From contig NZ_LT578417.1 of NCBI RefSeq assembly GCF_900088535.1, positions 434,001-498,000 of the forward strand: a DNA stretch of 64,000 bases. The letters are read 5' to 3'. The DNA is from Cyanobium sp. NIES-981. GTDB lineage: Bacteria > Cyanobacteriota > Cyanobacteriia > PCC-6307 > Cyanobiaceae. Numbering within the stretch: the stretch's first letter is position 1; each line of letters opens with the position of its first letter. This document shows, one piece after another, positions 30,769-38,816 of the stretch. The notes beneath the pieces were generated by a model. It worked only from the letters and a program-made list of their open reading frames with translations, made no database searches and was not told the origin of the DNA. Position numbers and translations under genes: made by a program.

Positions 30769-31218
30769 ATGACCTCCACCCTCTCCTCGCCAGCCCGGCT
30801 GGGTAACGATGAGCCCCTCGATCCGGCCCGCGCCTTCGTGGCGGTGGCCCTCTCCGCCGTGTCCTGGGACGGCGTGCTGACCATGGCGGGCTCAAGGGCC
30901 CTGCGCCACTCGCTCGACTACCGGCATCCCTACCGCGATTACGCCCCCGAGCAGACCGTGGCCCTGCTGGACGGGCTGATGGCGATCCTGCGGCGCCAGG
31001 GGCCCCAGCACCTGATGGTGATGGCCGCCGAGGCCCTGAGCCCCAACCAACGGGCCACGGCCTATGCGGTGGCGGCCGAGATCATGCGTTCGGACGGTCC
31101 GCTCGAGGACGATGAGCGCAACATCCTCAGCAACCTGGCCGCCACGCTGGACCTCGGGGATGCGGTGACGATCCCGGTGCATTCCGTGATGGACCTGCTG
31201 CACGCCGACCTGAACTGA
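30769..31218 (+). CDS. TerB-like (tellurite resistance TerB family) protein
   Basis: A 149-residue all-helical protein resembling the TerB-like family: FVAVALSAVSWDGVLTMAGS starts the helical bundle and the segment ADEIMRSDGPLEDDERNILSNL is close to the acidic metal-binding repeat (here AAEIMRSDGPLEDDE). TerB proteins bind calcium or act in stress responses elsewhere; the role in cyanobacteria is not known. ATG 30769 is preferred to the upstream GTG at 30637, whose added residues are cysteine- and proline-rich and lack coding character. A perfect 11-bp hairpin follows the stop. Confidence 0.7.
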   Translation: MTSTLSSPARLGNDEPLDPARAFVAVALSAVSWDGVLTMAGSRALRHSLDYRHPYRDYAPEQTVALLDGLMAILRRQGPQHLMVMAAEALSPNQRATAYAVAAEIMRSDGPLEDDERNILSNLAATLDLGDAVTIPVHSVMDLLHADLN

Positions 31219-31229
31219 AATGCCCCACC

Positions 31230-31260
31230 GCGCCAGCCCCCGTTCACCCGGGGCTGGCGC
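31230..31260 (+). terminator. hairpin downstream of TerB-like gene
   Basis: GCGCCAGCCCC and GGGGCTGGCGC form a perfect 11-bp stem around a nine-base loop, 12 bases after the TerB-like stop codon. No T run follows, as is usual for GC-rich cyanobacterial terminators. Confidence 0.6.
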
Positions 31261-31381
31261 GCGCGTGCGGGAACCGTGACCGTGGCCCACTGGCGAGTGG
31301 ATCCGGTACCAGGGGCTACGCCTGAACCTGTCGGATGGTTGTGAAACTTCACGCACTGAGTTTCCAGCGCATTCCACTCCC

Positions 31382-31807
31382 ATGGGCCTTTCCCGCCAGG
31401 TGGAGATCCTGCCGTTCGCCGGCAGTCACTCCGGCCACGCCTACTTCTCCGACCCCCAGCCCTGTGACGAAACCCTGATCGCCGAGATCAGCCCCTGCTC
31501 CGGCGGCGAACTCTTCTGTCACCGCCGCCAGACCGATCAGCTGATGGTGCTGCGCGGCAGCATCGACCTGGTGGTGGTGCAGGACGGCCGCCTCCGCTCC
31601 ATCCCCCTGCGGGAGGACGAGGCCGCCTGGGTGCGCATTCCGCCGGGGGTGCCCCACGGCGCCATCAACCGTGGCCGCACCCCGGCCCTGCTGGTGAATG
31701 CGGTGGTTCGCCATGGCCCCAGTGATGGGCGGGATTACCGGCCCCGGCGGCTGCCGGCCGCGCTGCAGCAGCAGTGGCACGCGCTCACCGGGCGCGCTGC
31801 CGCCTGA
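31382..31807 (+). CDS. cupin-domain protein
   Basis: A 141-residue single-domain cupin. The barrel is seen in LFCHRRQTDQLMVLRGSIDL (first cupin motif, with histidine and a gamma-type glutamine/aspartate in place of the full metal triad) and in VRIPPGVPHGAINRG (second motif with P-G-x-P-H). It is close in shape to sugar 3,5-epimerase-like or WxcM-like cupins, but ligand residues are too few to assign activity. ATG 31382 is preceded by 120 bases with no recognised gene. The next gene follows after 25 bases. Confidence 0.75.
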   Translation: MGLSRQVEILPFAGSHSGHAYFSDPQPCDETLIAEISPCSGGELFCHRRQTDQLMVLRGSIDLVVVQDGRLRSIPLREDEAAWVRIPPGVPHGAINRGRTPALLVNAVVRHGPSDGRDYRPRRLPAALQQQWHALTGRAAA

Positions 31808-31832
31808 GTTCCGGCACCGGCCGGTGGTGAGA

Positions 31833-32834
31833 ATGGGCGCACCCGCGCCGAGATCCTTGCCCCACCGCTTCACCGGTGGCTCCACCGGCCGTCTGCCGTC
31901 CCCGCTCCCCCATCTCCAGATCTCGGCCGTCATTCCCCGTCTGCTGCTGGCCCTGGTGGTGGCCGTGGCCGTGGGCCTGCTGGGCCAGCTGCCCGGCAGC
32001 ACGGCCCCGCCGCCTGAGGCCCCCACCCCGCTCCTGGCCTCCCCCGTGCAGGGGGGGGTGTCCGTGATCGGCGGTGAGGGGGGCAACATCGCCGTGTTCA
32101 CCGGCCCGGAGGGCACCCTGCTGGTGGACAGCAAATTTGCCCGCCTGGCCACGCCGGTCCGCGGGGCGGTGAAGGCCCTGGGGGGCGGCGATCCGGCCTG
32201 GCTGATCAACACCCACTTCCACTTCGACCACACCGACGGCAATGCCGGCTTTGCCCGCAGCGGCGCCCGGATCGTGGCCCACACCAGCGTGCGGCGCCGG
32301 CTGGCCGAGGGTTCCACCATCCCGGCCTTCACCCTGGTGACGCCGCCGGCACCGCCCGAGGCGCTGCCGGTGATCGGCTTCGACAGCTCCCTCCAGCTCC
32401 AGTTCAACGGCGAGACGATCGCCTTGCGCCACCTCCCCTCCGCCCACACCGATGGCGACGTGGTGGTGCAGTTCCGCCAGGCGAACGTGATCCACACCGG
32501 TGATGTGTGGTTCAACGGCATGTATCCCTTCATCGACATCCCCAACGGCGGCACCCTGGCCGGCGCGATCGCCGGGGTGGACCAGGTGCTCGAGCTGGCG
32601 GCCGACGACACCCGCATCATCCCGGGCCATGGCCCTGTGGGCAGCAAGGCCGAGCTGCAGGCCTTCCGCACCATGCTGGCCACGGCTCAGCAGCGGCTCT
32701 CGGCCCTGAAGCAGCAGGGTTTGAGCGTGGAGGCCGTGGTGGCGGCGGCCCCCCTGGCCGATCTGGAGGAGCGCTGGGGCCAGGGCCTGTTCAAGGCCGA
32801 CCGCTGGATCGCGGTGATCTGGGAAGGGATCTGA
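31833..32834 (+). CDS. exported metallo-beta-lactamase-fold hydrolase
   Basis: A protein of up to 333 residues. The metal-binding motif HFHFDH lies at residues 128-133, with further ligands in HTDGDVV, HTGDVWF and PGHGPV, so the di-metal centre is complete. A hydrophobic segment (VIPRLLLALVVAVAVGLLG) serves as signal or anchor, so it acts outside the cytoplasm. The family covers quinoprotein-linked and lactonase-like enzymes; the substrate is unknown. ATG 31833 may overlap a GAGAAT -10-like box (31829-31834), in which case TTG 31857 would be the true start; the mature enzyme is the same. Confidence 0.85.
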   Translation: MGAPAPRSLPHRFTGGSTGRLPSPLPHLQISAVIPRLLLALVVAVAVGLLGQLPGSTAPPPEAPTPLLASPVQGGVSVIGGEGGNIAVFTGPEGTLLVDSKFARLATPVRGAVKALGGGDPAWLINTHFHFDHTDGNAGFARSGARIVAHTSVRRRLAEGSTIPAFTLVTPPAPPEALPVIGFDSSLQLQFNGETIALRHLPSAHTDGDVVVQFRQANVIHTGDVWFNGMYPFIDIPNGGTLAGAIAGVDQVLELAADDTRIIPGHGPVGSKAELQAFRTMLATAQQRLSALKQQGLSVEAVVAAAPLADLEERWGQGLFKADRWIAVIWEGI

Positions 32835-32953
32835 ACCAGGGCTGTGGGGCCCGGCTGGGTGTACCTACCTAATCCCACCGGTTCGGTGGCGGGCGCGACT
32901 GTTCTGCCGGGGTTCCCTCCCCAAGAGTGGAACCCCAGCGGAGGATTCTGGTC

Positions 32954-33316
32954 ATGCTCGACTGCGGCTACCGGAACGAGCGCTCCCACCTGGTGATTCT
33001 GTGCTGCAGCGTGGAGGAGGGGGTGGTGCTGGAACGGGTGATCTTTCCGTTCGAACTGCTCACCTTCCTGGCCCCGCCCGGCGCAGAGGTGCTGATCTAC
33101 GGCCCCTCCGACCAGGAGCCGCTCCTGCTGGAAACCCTCACAGCCGCGAGCCTGCGGCTTGGCTTGGAGCCGGAGGATGACCATCCGCTGCTGCCCGCCA
33201 GCATGGCGGCCATGCTGCAGGACTTCCGCCATCGCTACAGCCGGGAGCCCACGGAGGAGAACCGCCATCGCCTCACCCAGCTGGAGCGGCGCCTCCGCCA
33301 TGGCCTCTCGGCCTAG
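32954..33316 (+). CDS. DUF1830 family protein
   Basis: A 120-residue protein whose first half (MLDCGYRNERSHLVILCC, then ERVIFPFELLTFLAPPGAEV) has the features of DUF1830, a small cyanobacterial family of unknown function. The second half is a charged helical tail (RLTQLERRLRHG). ATG 32954 is preferred to GTG 32927 because GGAGG lies about 10 bases upstream of it and the conserved region begins at that methionine. It converges on the MscS gene, with 36 bases between stops. Confidence 0.78.
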   Translation: MLDCGYRNERSHLVILCCSVEEGVVLERVIFPFELLTFLAPPGAEVLIYGPSDQEPLLLETLTAASLRLGLEPEDDHPLLPASMAAMLQDFRHRYSREPTEENRHRLTQLERRLRHGLSA

Positions 33317-33352
33317 CCGGGGTGAGGCGTTGCCGCTGCATAAGCTGCCGCT

Positions 33353-34294
33353 TCAGCCCTTGCCTTCCCCCTGCTGATCGAGCAGCGACAGGGCCGTGTT
33401 GGGGTAGGAGAGGCCATGCTGGGCGAAGGCCCGCTTGGCCCGCATCAGCAGATCGGTGCGGTAGGTGAATTCGTCGCGGGCATCCATCGGATAGGAGCGC
33501 AGCTTGAACTGCGTGCCCCACGGGTGTTCCTCCATCACCACCTGCACCGGCAGCCGCAGCTGGGTGTACTGGCTGCTGTAGGCCGCTTGGTAGAGGATGT
33601 CCACCACCAGGTCCACATCCACCCGGTGGTCGAAGTACACATCCGTGGACACCTGGGCCTCGAGCTTGCCGCTGTTCGCATTGGCGATCGGATCCGTCCA
33701 CACCAGGTTGTGGGGAATGGTGATCGTGTTGTCGTCCGGGGTCACCAGCTGCAGGCTGCGCAGGCCGTAGCCCACCACCTCGCCGTAGTGCTGGCCGATG
33801 CTCACCCGGTCACCCACCCGGTAGGAGGCCTCGAACAGGGAGACCACCCCGGCGATGATCGAGCTCACGTAGTCCTTGAACGCGAAGCCCAGGGCCACCG
33901 CCAGGGTGCCGGTGACGGCCAGCAGATTGTTCTGGGTGAGGTTGAGGAACTGGTCGAGCAGGTAGGACACCGTGGCGATCAGCACCAGCCCCTTCAGGAA
34001 GGGCACCGACTGCTTGATCAGCAGCCGGTAGCGGCGGGCCACCTGCTCCGACAGCCACACGGTGAGCCGCTCGATCAGGAACACGGCGCCGTAGGCCAGC
34101 AGCACCGCGAAGGCCGCGCTGATCGCCTTGGAGAGGGTGACCTCGGCCAGGATGCGCTGCTGCGCCGATTCGGCCCGGGCCGCCGGGGCCAGCAGCAGGG
34201 GGATCAGCGCAGCCAGCGCCGCCAGAGCGGCCAGCACGCCCGCGGGCGGCACCGCCCCGGGGCCCAGCCTGTGACAAGGGGTTGGGGGCCGCAT
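33353..34294 (-). CDS. MscS-family mechanosensitive ion channel
   Basis: A 313-residue membrane protein. After a probable signal or first helix (residues about 18-42) there are two further helices, then the pore helix and beta-domain motif ALGFAFKDYVSSIIAG with the following RVGDRVSIGQHYGEVVGYG, which is the MscS signature. The vestibule domain (residues about 185-300) is complete. Such channels release osmolytes on hypo-osmotic shock. It is the last of three genes on the minus strand, three bases after an uncharacterised NTPase-like gene and downstream of a patatin-like lipase, so all three may act at the membrane. Confidence 0.93.
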   Translation of the reverse strand: MRPPTPCHRLGPGAVPPAGVLAALAALAALIPLLLAPAARAESAQQRILAEVTLSKAISAAFAVLLAYGAVFLIERLTVWLSEQVARRYRLLIKQSVPFLKGLVLIATVSYLLDQFLNLTQNNLLAVTGTLAVALGFAFKDYVSSIIAGVVSLFEASYRVGDRVSIGQHYGEVVGYGLRSLQLVTPDDNTITIPHNLVWTDPIANANSGKLEAQVSTDVYFDHRVDVDLVVDILYQAAYSSQYTQLRLPVQVVMEEHPWGTQFKLRSYPMDARDEFTYRTDLLMRAKRAFAQHGLSYPNTALSLLDQQGEGKG

Positions 34295-34297
34295 CGC

Positions 34298-35494
34298 TCA
34301 GATCTCGCCGGTGAAGAAGTTGTTGTCTGCCAGCTGCCGCAGCACGCTCGGGTAATGGCAGGCCCGCACCCCCAGCTCCCCCGCCGTGTCCTGAAGCACG
34401 CCCTCGGCCAGGAGCCACTGGATGCGGGGTTGGAGCCGGTGACTGGGCATCCCCAGGCCATAGGCCAGGTGGCTGCGGCGCTGGGAGCCGTGGATCAGCA
34501 GGCTGTGCAGGAGGTAGCGGTCTTCATCGGTGAGGGCCGGCAGCTCCGGCAGAAACGGCCGGGTGGCCACCAGCTCCCCCGGCCCCTCCCCGGTCCCTTC
34601 CTTGGTCGGCCTGCGGCGCAGGCTGGCCAGCCAGAGCTCGGCACCGATCCGGTGGCTGCCCCCTGCCAGATCCGCCAGCAGGTCCCAGTGATCCGCCCTT
34701 TCGGCTTCGCCGTTGCCGCCCCCGTCACCCCCCGGGCCGTCGGCGTCGCTGGGGGGGTCTGGCTGGCCTTCCGCTTCAGGGGAGTCCAGCCCCAGGTCCT
34801 TCACCAGCGGCGCCAGCCACTGCCGCAGGGCCTCGCCATCCAGGGGCGGCAGGGGGGTGGCGTCGGGGAAGTAGGAGCTGAACTGGCTCACATGGTCGAG
34901 GAATTTCCAGGCCCAGCGGTTGCAGCCCAGCAGCCAGAAGCGCTCGCGCTGCTCCAGGATCACCTGCCGCAGCCGCTCGATGCCGCTCCAGCCGTCGATG
35001 CAGCGCAGGAAGCACTGGTCGAGGTTGGGCAGGCTCAGCAGCCGCGGTTCCGTCGACGCCGCCGATCCCAGCGGCGGCATCTCGAGCGCACCGGTGAGCA
35101 TGCGTGGCACCGCCGCCGGGTCGGCCGGCCGGCGGCGGCAGGGCAGGAGGGTGCGGCAGGGGATCTCGCCGTCCTGCCAGTCGGCCAGCACCGCCTCGAT
35201 CACCGGGTCCATGGGCTCCACCGGGCGGCTGAGAACGATCAGCACGTTCGGGGCCTGGGGGTCGGCGCGCCAGGCCTGCACCGCCTCCCGCAGGGCCGCC
35301 CCCACACCACTCTCCAGCGGCGCGGGCACCTCCAGCTCGCCCACCCGCCGCCGCAGCGCCTCGATCTGTCCTGGGGGCAGCGGCTCCAGCGGGTCTTCGC
35401 TGAACCCCGCCTGGCTGCGGCGCCCTGACCACACCTGCAGACACTGCTGCAGATCCCGCAGCAGCGGCACCCTGTCCAGGGCTGGCAGATCCAT
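34298..35494 (-). CDS. NTPase-like protein without P-loop, C-terminal winged-helix-like region
   Basis: A 398-residue soluble protein that I do not recognise. Residues about 80-105 (NVLIVLSRPVEPMDPVIEAV) and about 165-225 resemble the end of an AAA-type core: LRQVILEQRERFWLLGCNRW, then a phenylalanine-rich segment and PLPPLDGEALRQWLAPLV. No Walker A motif is visible. Residues about 225-265 are an acidic glycine linker. The C-terminal 90 residues (EDRYLLHSLLIHGSQRRS onward, ending with FFTGEI) look like a winged helix. It shares the last base of its ATG region with the lipase stop and ends three bases before MscS. Confidence 0.7.
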   Translation of the reverse strand: MDLPALDRVPLLRDLQQCLQVWSGRRSQAGFSEDPLEPLPPGQIEALRRRVGELEVPAPLESGVGAALREAVQAWRADPQAPNVLIVLSRPVEPMDPVIEAVLADWQDGEIPCRTLLPCRRRPADPAAVPRMLTGALEMPPLGSAASTEPRLLSLPNLDQCFLRCIDGWSGIERLRQVILEQRERFWLLGCNRWAWKFLDHVSQFSSYFPDATPLPPLDGEALRQWLAPLVKDLGLDSPEAEGQPDPPSDADGPGGDGGGNGEAERADHWDLLADLAGGSHRIGAELWLASLRRRPTKEGTGEGPGELVATRPFLPELPALTDEDRYLLHSLLIHGSQRRSHLAYGLGMPSHRLQPRIQWLLAEGVLQDTAGELGVRACHYPSVLRQLADNNFFTGEI

Positions 35495-36450
35495 CAGAGC
35501 AGCTCCCGCAGCGCCGGCAGCTGGTCCCGCATCGCCCGGTGCCCCAGCTCGATGATCCGGCCGGCCTGATGGAAATCAAAGATGGCGACGTCCTGCAGGG
35601 GCGGCTCCACCAGCAGATCGGGCACGTGCACCTGCAGTCGACCACGGGTCACCTGCTGCTCCATCACGTTGAGCGACGTGCCGATCACCTCGAAGATGTT
35701 CGGAGCGGGGTCCTCCGCGTCAAGCCACTGGTCCACCTTGTCGTTGAGGGTGTCCTGGAGGCTCTCGAAACGCTGCTGCAGCCGGCGCAGAAAGGTCTCG
35801 CGCCGGTGGCTGGCCTCTGCACTCCGCACCGGTTCCATCGCCTCCTGGCTGTTGGCCTGGCCCACCGCGGAGGGCTGGGCCGATTCCGCCCGCCCGCCGC
35901 TTACGCGCCTGCGGTTCAGGTTCACCGCAAGCACCAGCTCGGCCCCGAGATCGCGGGCCACGTCCACCGGCACCGGATTGACGATGCCGCCATCCCCCAG
36001 GAAGCGGTCCCCATCGCAGAACGGGGTGAAGATGCCCGGCACCGCGATGCTGGCCCGCACCGCATCCACCATGCAGCCGGAGCGCAGCTGCACCTCCTCG
36101 CCGCGGATGAGGTCGGTGGCCACGCAGCAGAACGGGATCGCCGCGTCCTCGATCCGCATCGCCTGCATGTGCTCCGACAGCAGCTCGTACACGCGGTTGC
36201 CGTCGAGCAGGCCGCTGCTGGGGAACACCATGTCGAAGTAGGTGAGCAGGTCGCGCCAGCACAGATCCCGCACGAAATCCTCAAGATCGTCCAGTTCCCC
36301 CGCGCAGTGGATCGCCCCCACAAGGGCGCCGATGCTGGCGCCGGCGATGCCGCTGATCCCGATGCCCTCCTCCTGCAGGGCTCGGATCACGCCGATGTGA
36401 GCCCAACCCCGGGCACCACCGCTGCCGAGGGCCAGTCCAACCTGCTTCAC
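35494..36450 (-). CDS. patatin-like phospholipase
   Basis: A 318-residue lipid acyl hydrolase of the patatin/RssA type. The oxyanion loop GSGGARGWAH spans residues 9-18, the nucleophile serine is residue 39 in GASIG, and the dyad aspartate is residue 153 in GDGG. After residue about 195 there is a linker and a charged helical region. GTG 36450 is chosen because GGAGG sits seven bases upstream and the family motif begins four codons later; the in-frame ATG at 36489 would add unusual residues. It opens the operon with the NTPase-like and MscS genes. Confidence 0.88.
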   Translation of the reverse strand: MKQVGLALGSGGARGWAHIGVIRALQEEGIGISGIAGASIGALVGAIHCAGELDDLEDFVRDLCWRDLLTYFDMVFPSSGLLDGNRVYELLSEHMQAMRIEDAAIPFCCVATDLIRGEEVQLRSGCMVDAVRASIAVPGIFTPFCDGDRFLGDGGIVNPVPVDVARDLGAELVLAVNLNRRRVSGGRAESAQPSAVGQANSQEAMEPVRSAEASHRRETFLRRLQQRFESLQDTLNDKVDQWLDAEDPAPNIFEVIGTSLNVMEQQVTRGRLQVHVPDLLVEPPLQDVAIFDFHQAGRIIELGHRAMRDQLPALRELL

Positions 36451-36511
36451 GCTGCAGCCTCCGTTCACGCCACGGGCTCCTTCCGCCACGGGCCGTTGCG
36501 CTCAGGAAAGC

Positions 36512-36844
36512 CTAGTCCCGATGGCCCGGGGGATCCGGTGGGATCCAGCGCCGCACCACCAGCTGGTGCTCCCCCTGCCGTTCCAGCCGATCCTCGGCCC
36601 CCAGGCAGCGCAGCAGCATCGCCGCCGCCAGGACACCGCCCAGGGTCCACAGGCTCGTCCACACCACCACGGCCATCACCAGGGCCTGCGGCCCCTCCCC
36701 GCCGTGCAGGGCCCTCCACAACACCCACAGGGCGGAGCTCTCTCCGGCGCCCCAGCCCACCAGCCAAGCCGTCAGGAAGCCAGCCACCAGAACGCGACCC
36801 GGCCCGCTCGGCCCTGAACCGGTGGTCCGCTGCCCCATGGGCAT
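36512..36844 (-). CDS. small two-helix membrane protein
   Basis: A 110-residue hypothetical protein with two hydrophobic helices (VLVAGFLTAWLVGWGAGES and VMAVVVWTSLWTLGGVLAAA) and a short basic tail (HQLVVRRWIPP). I do not recognise the family, but the WTLGGV segment followed by LLRCLGAEDRLERQGEHQLV looks like a structured cytoplasmic end. ATG 36844 or 36838 would both place the first helix properly; the longer frame to 36898 is less likely. The stop lies 61 bases upstream of the lipase start, and TAGGCT (36514-36509 on this strand) covers the stop codon and could be the lipase promoter. Confidence 0.5.
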   Translation of the reverse strand: MPMGQRTTGSGPSGPGRVLVAGFLTAWLVGWGAGESSALWVLWRALHGGEGPQALVMAVVVWTSLWTLGGVLAAAMLLRCLGAEDRLERQGEHQLVVRRWIPPDPPGHRD

Positions 36845-37013
36845 CCGCAGGACGGCCCAGAAGCTGCGGTGGGACCACAGAACACCCGGGAGGGCCACGC
36901 ACCCGTTCCAGTGGTGGCCCCGTTGGGCCGCCCCTGCCAGGGTTCGGTTCCCCGGCTACGGAACCCCAGGTCTCCGGGCCCAGAATGGTGGCCTCCGCCC
37001 GTCCGGCCGCGCC

Positions 37014-37277
37014 ATGGCAAGCTCCGACCCCCTCCACCGCGCCGGCCTGCAGCGCCAGGGCCCGCCCTCGGCCCTGGTGGCTCCCGTTCTGGGGCTGGCT
37101 GCCGTCGGAGCCCTGGTGGTGATCCCGCTGGTGCTGATGGCCGCCATCCCCCTGGTGCTGGCCTCCGTGCTGGCGGTGGGCGGTGTCGTTGTGGTCGGTC
37201 TTTCGCTCTGGGCCACCGTCGAAGCCCTGGCGGCCTTCGAGCGCTGGCTGGAAACCGACCGCCGCTTCCAGCGCTAG
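37014..37277 (+). CDS. small two-helix membrane protein
   Basis: An 87-residue hypothetical protein with a hydrophobic region from residue about 21 to 65 (ALVAPVLGLAAVGALVVIPL followed by a second helix with VLAVGGVVVVGLSLWATV) and a charged C-terminus (ERWLETDRRFQR). No family assigned. ATG 37014 is preceded 27 bases upstream by CAGAAT, a weaker version of the usual box. The first of three small genes on the plus strand. Confidence 0.55.
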   Translation: MASSDPLHRAGLQRQGPPSALVAPVLGLAAVGALVVIPLVLMAAIPLVLASVLAVGGVVVVGLSLWATVEALAAFERWLETDRRFQR

Positions 37278-37338
37278 GGCGGCCGAGGCCGCACTCCGGC
37301 GCTAGGGCAGGAGAGCAGCACGTGATTCTCCGAACGCC

Positions 37339-37788
37339 ATGGCCTCCATCGCCCCATCCCTCCAGGCCCTGGTCTCCAGGGCCTTCCCCCGCAGAGCTCC
37401 GCTGCTCCGCCGCCGCCTTCTGCCCGGGGTTGTCATCGGCTCTCTGGGCCTCACCGTCCTGTACTCCGGAGCGGGCCTGGCGCCGGTGCAGGCCCAGGAC
37501 CGGGTGCCGATCGAAGCCGTGCGCGCCATCAACGTGGCCCGCACCTACGCCGTCAGGCTCAACGGTGGCCTGCAGCGCTACCGCCCAGCCCAGTGCATGT
37601 TCGCCACGGCGGCGCCCACCAACCCCTGTCTGCTCCGCCAGGACGACGATGGCTTCCTGTTCCGTTTCGCCGGAGGCCCCCCCGGCTGGGAGGAGCGGGA
37701 TGAGCAGCCCAGCCAGGAAACCGAACTGCGCATCTCTCCCGACGGCCGGGATGTGGAGCGGGTGGTGTACAACGGCCCGTTCCGCTGA
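37339..37788 (+). CDS. secreted hypothetical protein
   Basis: A 149-residue protein with an N-terminal basic region (residues 15-27) and hydrophobic core (PGVVIGSLGLTVLYSGAGL), and a probable cleavage site at VQAQD. The mature part is about 95 residues with cysteines at AQCMFA and NPCLLR that could pair, and ends RVVYNGPFR. Not recognised. ATG 37339 has a TAGGGC 30 bases upstream, a weak match to the usual box. Confidence 0.55.
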   Translation: MASIAPSLQALVSRAFPRRAPLLRRRLLPGVVIGSLGLTVLYSGAGLAPVQAQDRVPIEAVRAINVARTYAVRLNGGLQRYRPAQCMFATAAPTNPCLLRQDDDGFLFRFAGGPPGWEERDEQPSQETELRISPDGRDVERVVYNGPFR

Positions 37789-37853
37789 CCCTCCCACGAC
37801 TTTACCCCCTACGCTCGTGCGTCTTCGGGGCTTGTTCCGGTGCGGGTGACGCG

Positions 37854-38111
37854 ATGACGGGAATCGTGGCAGCTGGCCTGGTTCGTTTCCGGTTGGGTCG
37901 CCGACGCCAGACCGAGGGCGCCGCGGCCGATCGGCTGCGGCGCGTCAGCCGGGAAGATGCGCTTCAGGCCCTGGATCTTGCCCTGATTGCCCAGGCCTAC
38001 CGTGCCGGTGAGGCGGTGTATCTGGGCCGCGGAGATTTCTGGCGCTGGGATCAGGACGGCATCCCGGGCTGGCTGGTGCCCCAGCTCGAGGATCTCGGCT
38101 TCCTGCCCTGA
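37854..38111 (+). CDS. small hypothetical protein (85 aa)
   Basis: An 85-residue basic protein that I do not recognise. The second half (EDALQALDLALIAQAYRAGE followed by FWRWDQDGIPGWLVPQLEDL) looks folded, with three tryptophans. A TACGCT hexamer lies 38 bases before ATG 37854. It has no membrane segment. It converges with the Hli gene, 60 bases between stops. Confidence 0.5.
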   Translation: MTGIVAAGLVRFRLGRRRQTEGAAADRLRRVSREDALQALDLALIAQAYRAGEAVYLGRGDFWRWDQDGIPGWLVPQLEDLGFLP

Positions 38112-38171
38112 ACGCTGCCCCTGGGCGCTGCCCCTTGCACTCCTGCCCCGTGCACAGCCCCCCGGCGGCTT

Positions 38172-38429
38172 TCAGCCCAGGAGCCAGCCCACCATGGCGG
38201 CGAGCTGCCCCAGGATCCCCTTCCCGGTGAGTTCCTCACCCACCACCGCGGCCAGGAAACCGAGCATGGCCGCCCGGCCGTTGAGGCGCTCCACCGCCGC
38301 GAGGGCGGCCGTGTTCCAGGGCCGCTCGCTGGAGAGGCCTTCACCGAAGCGCTCCACGGGCTCGTACAGATAGCCGTCGCCGGAGCTGCCGGCGCCTTGG
38401 CTGGGGCTGGGGGCGGATGTCGGCTTCAT
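38172..38429 (-). CDS. high-light-inducible chlorophyll a/b-binding-like protein
   Basis: An 85-residue single-helix protein of the Hli/LHC family, found in thylakoids and linked to photoprotection and to chlorophyll handling. The chlorophyll-binding helix motif ERLNGRAAMLGFLAAVVGE is complete; the E and N-x-R residues are the expected magnesium and salt-bridge ligands. About 45 residues precede the helix, a long N-terminus for this group. ATG 38429 has a minus-strand TAGGGT ending 22 bases upstream. There are usually several paralogues, so a specific symbol is not given. Confidence 0.92.
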   Translation of the reverse strand: MKPTSAPSPSQGAGSSGDGYLYEPVERFGEGLSSERPWNTAALAAVERLNGRAAMLGFLAAVVGEELTGKGILGQLAAMVGWLLG

Positions 38430-38451
38430 GGCTGGCTGCGCTGCACGGCGA

Positions 38452-38457
38452 ACCCTA
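38452..38457 (-). promoter_or_regulatory. putative -10 box TAGGGT of the Hli gene
   Basis: On the minus strand TCTAGGGTT ends 22 bases before ATG 38429. It is the best example of the box on this strand. Confidence 0.5.
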
Positions 38458-38475
38458 GAGAAGCCCCGCCTGCGC

Positions 38476-38481
38476 TAGGCA
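38476..38481 (+). promoter_or_regulatory. putative -10 box TAGGCA for 38505 gene
   Basis: TAGGCA (followed by T) ends 23 bases before ATG 38505, and lies only 18 bases from the divergent Hli promoter box, so the two promoters overlap. Confidence 0.35.
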
Positions 38482-38504
38482 TGGGTCCACTGCCTTCCCG
38501 TGCC

Positions 38505-38816
38505 ATGGATCCCCTCAGCAAGCGGCAGGTCGTGGCCAGCGGCAGCGCCTGGCTGGCGGCCCTTCTGAACGTGGTGCCGGGCCTGGGCACCGGCTACATC
38601 TACCAGCGCCGCTGGAGGGCCTACTGGATCACCTCGGCGCTGGCCACGCTCTGGTTCGCCCTGGGCATCCTCCAGGGTCAGGACGGGGATCCCACCCTCC
38701 TGCCCGATCAGCTGCAGCGCCAGCAGCTGATCGGCCTGGCGGGGTTCCTGCTGCTGGCCGTGGTCACTGCGGTGGAGGCGGCCCGGGCCAGTCTCCGTGC
38801 TCAGCAGGAGGCCTGA
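38505..38816 (+). CDS. small membrane protein (three helices)
   Basis: A 103-residue protein with hydrophobic helices at about residues 10-28, 38-55 and 73-92 and a GYIYQRRWRAYWITSALATL segment that resembles TM2-like or permease fragments of unknown function. ATG 38505 is preferred over ATG 38481 because the putative promoter covers the latter. It overlaps the convergent DCC gene by 16 bases. Unassigned. Confidence 0.6.
   Translation: MDPLSKRQVVASGSAWLAALLNVVPGLGTGYIYQRRWRAYWITSALATLWFALGILQGQDGDPTLLPDQLQRQQLIGLAGFLLLAVVTAVEAARASLRAQQEA

Noticed and set aside
31829-31834. GAGAAT promoter box that would exclude the ATG at 31833
   Set aside because: It is a weaker match than the TAGnnT boxes; kept only as a note for the metallo-beta-lactamase start.
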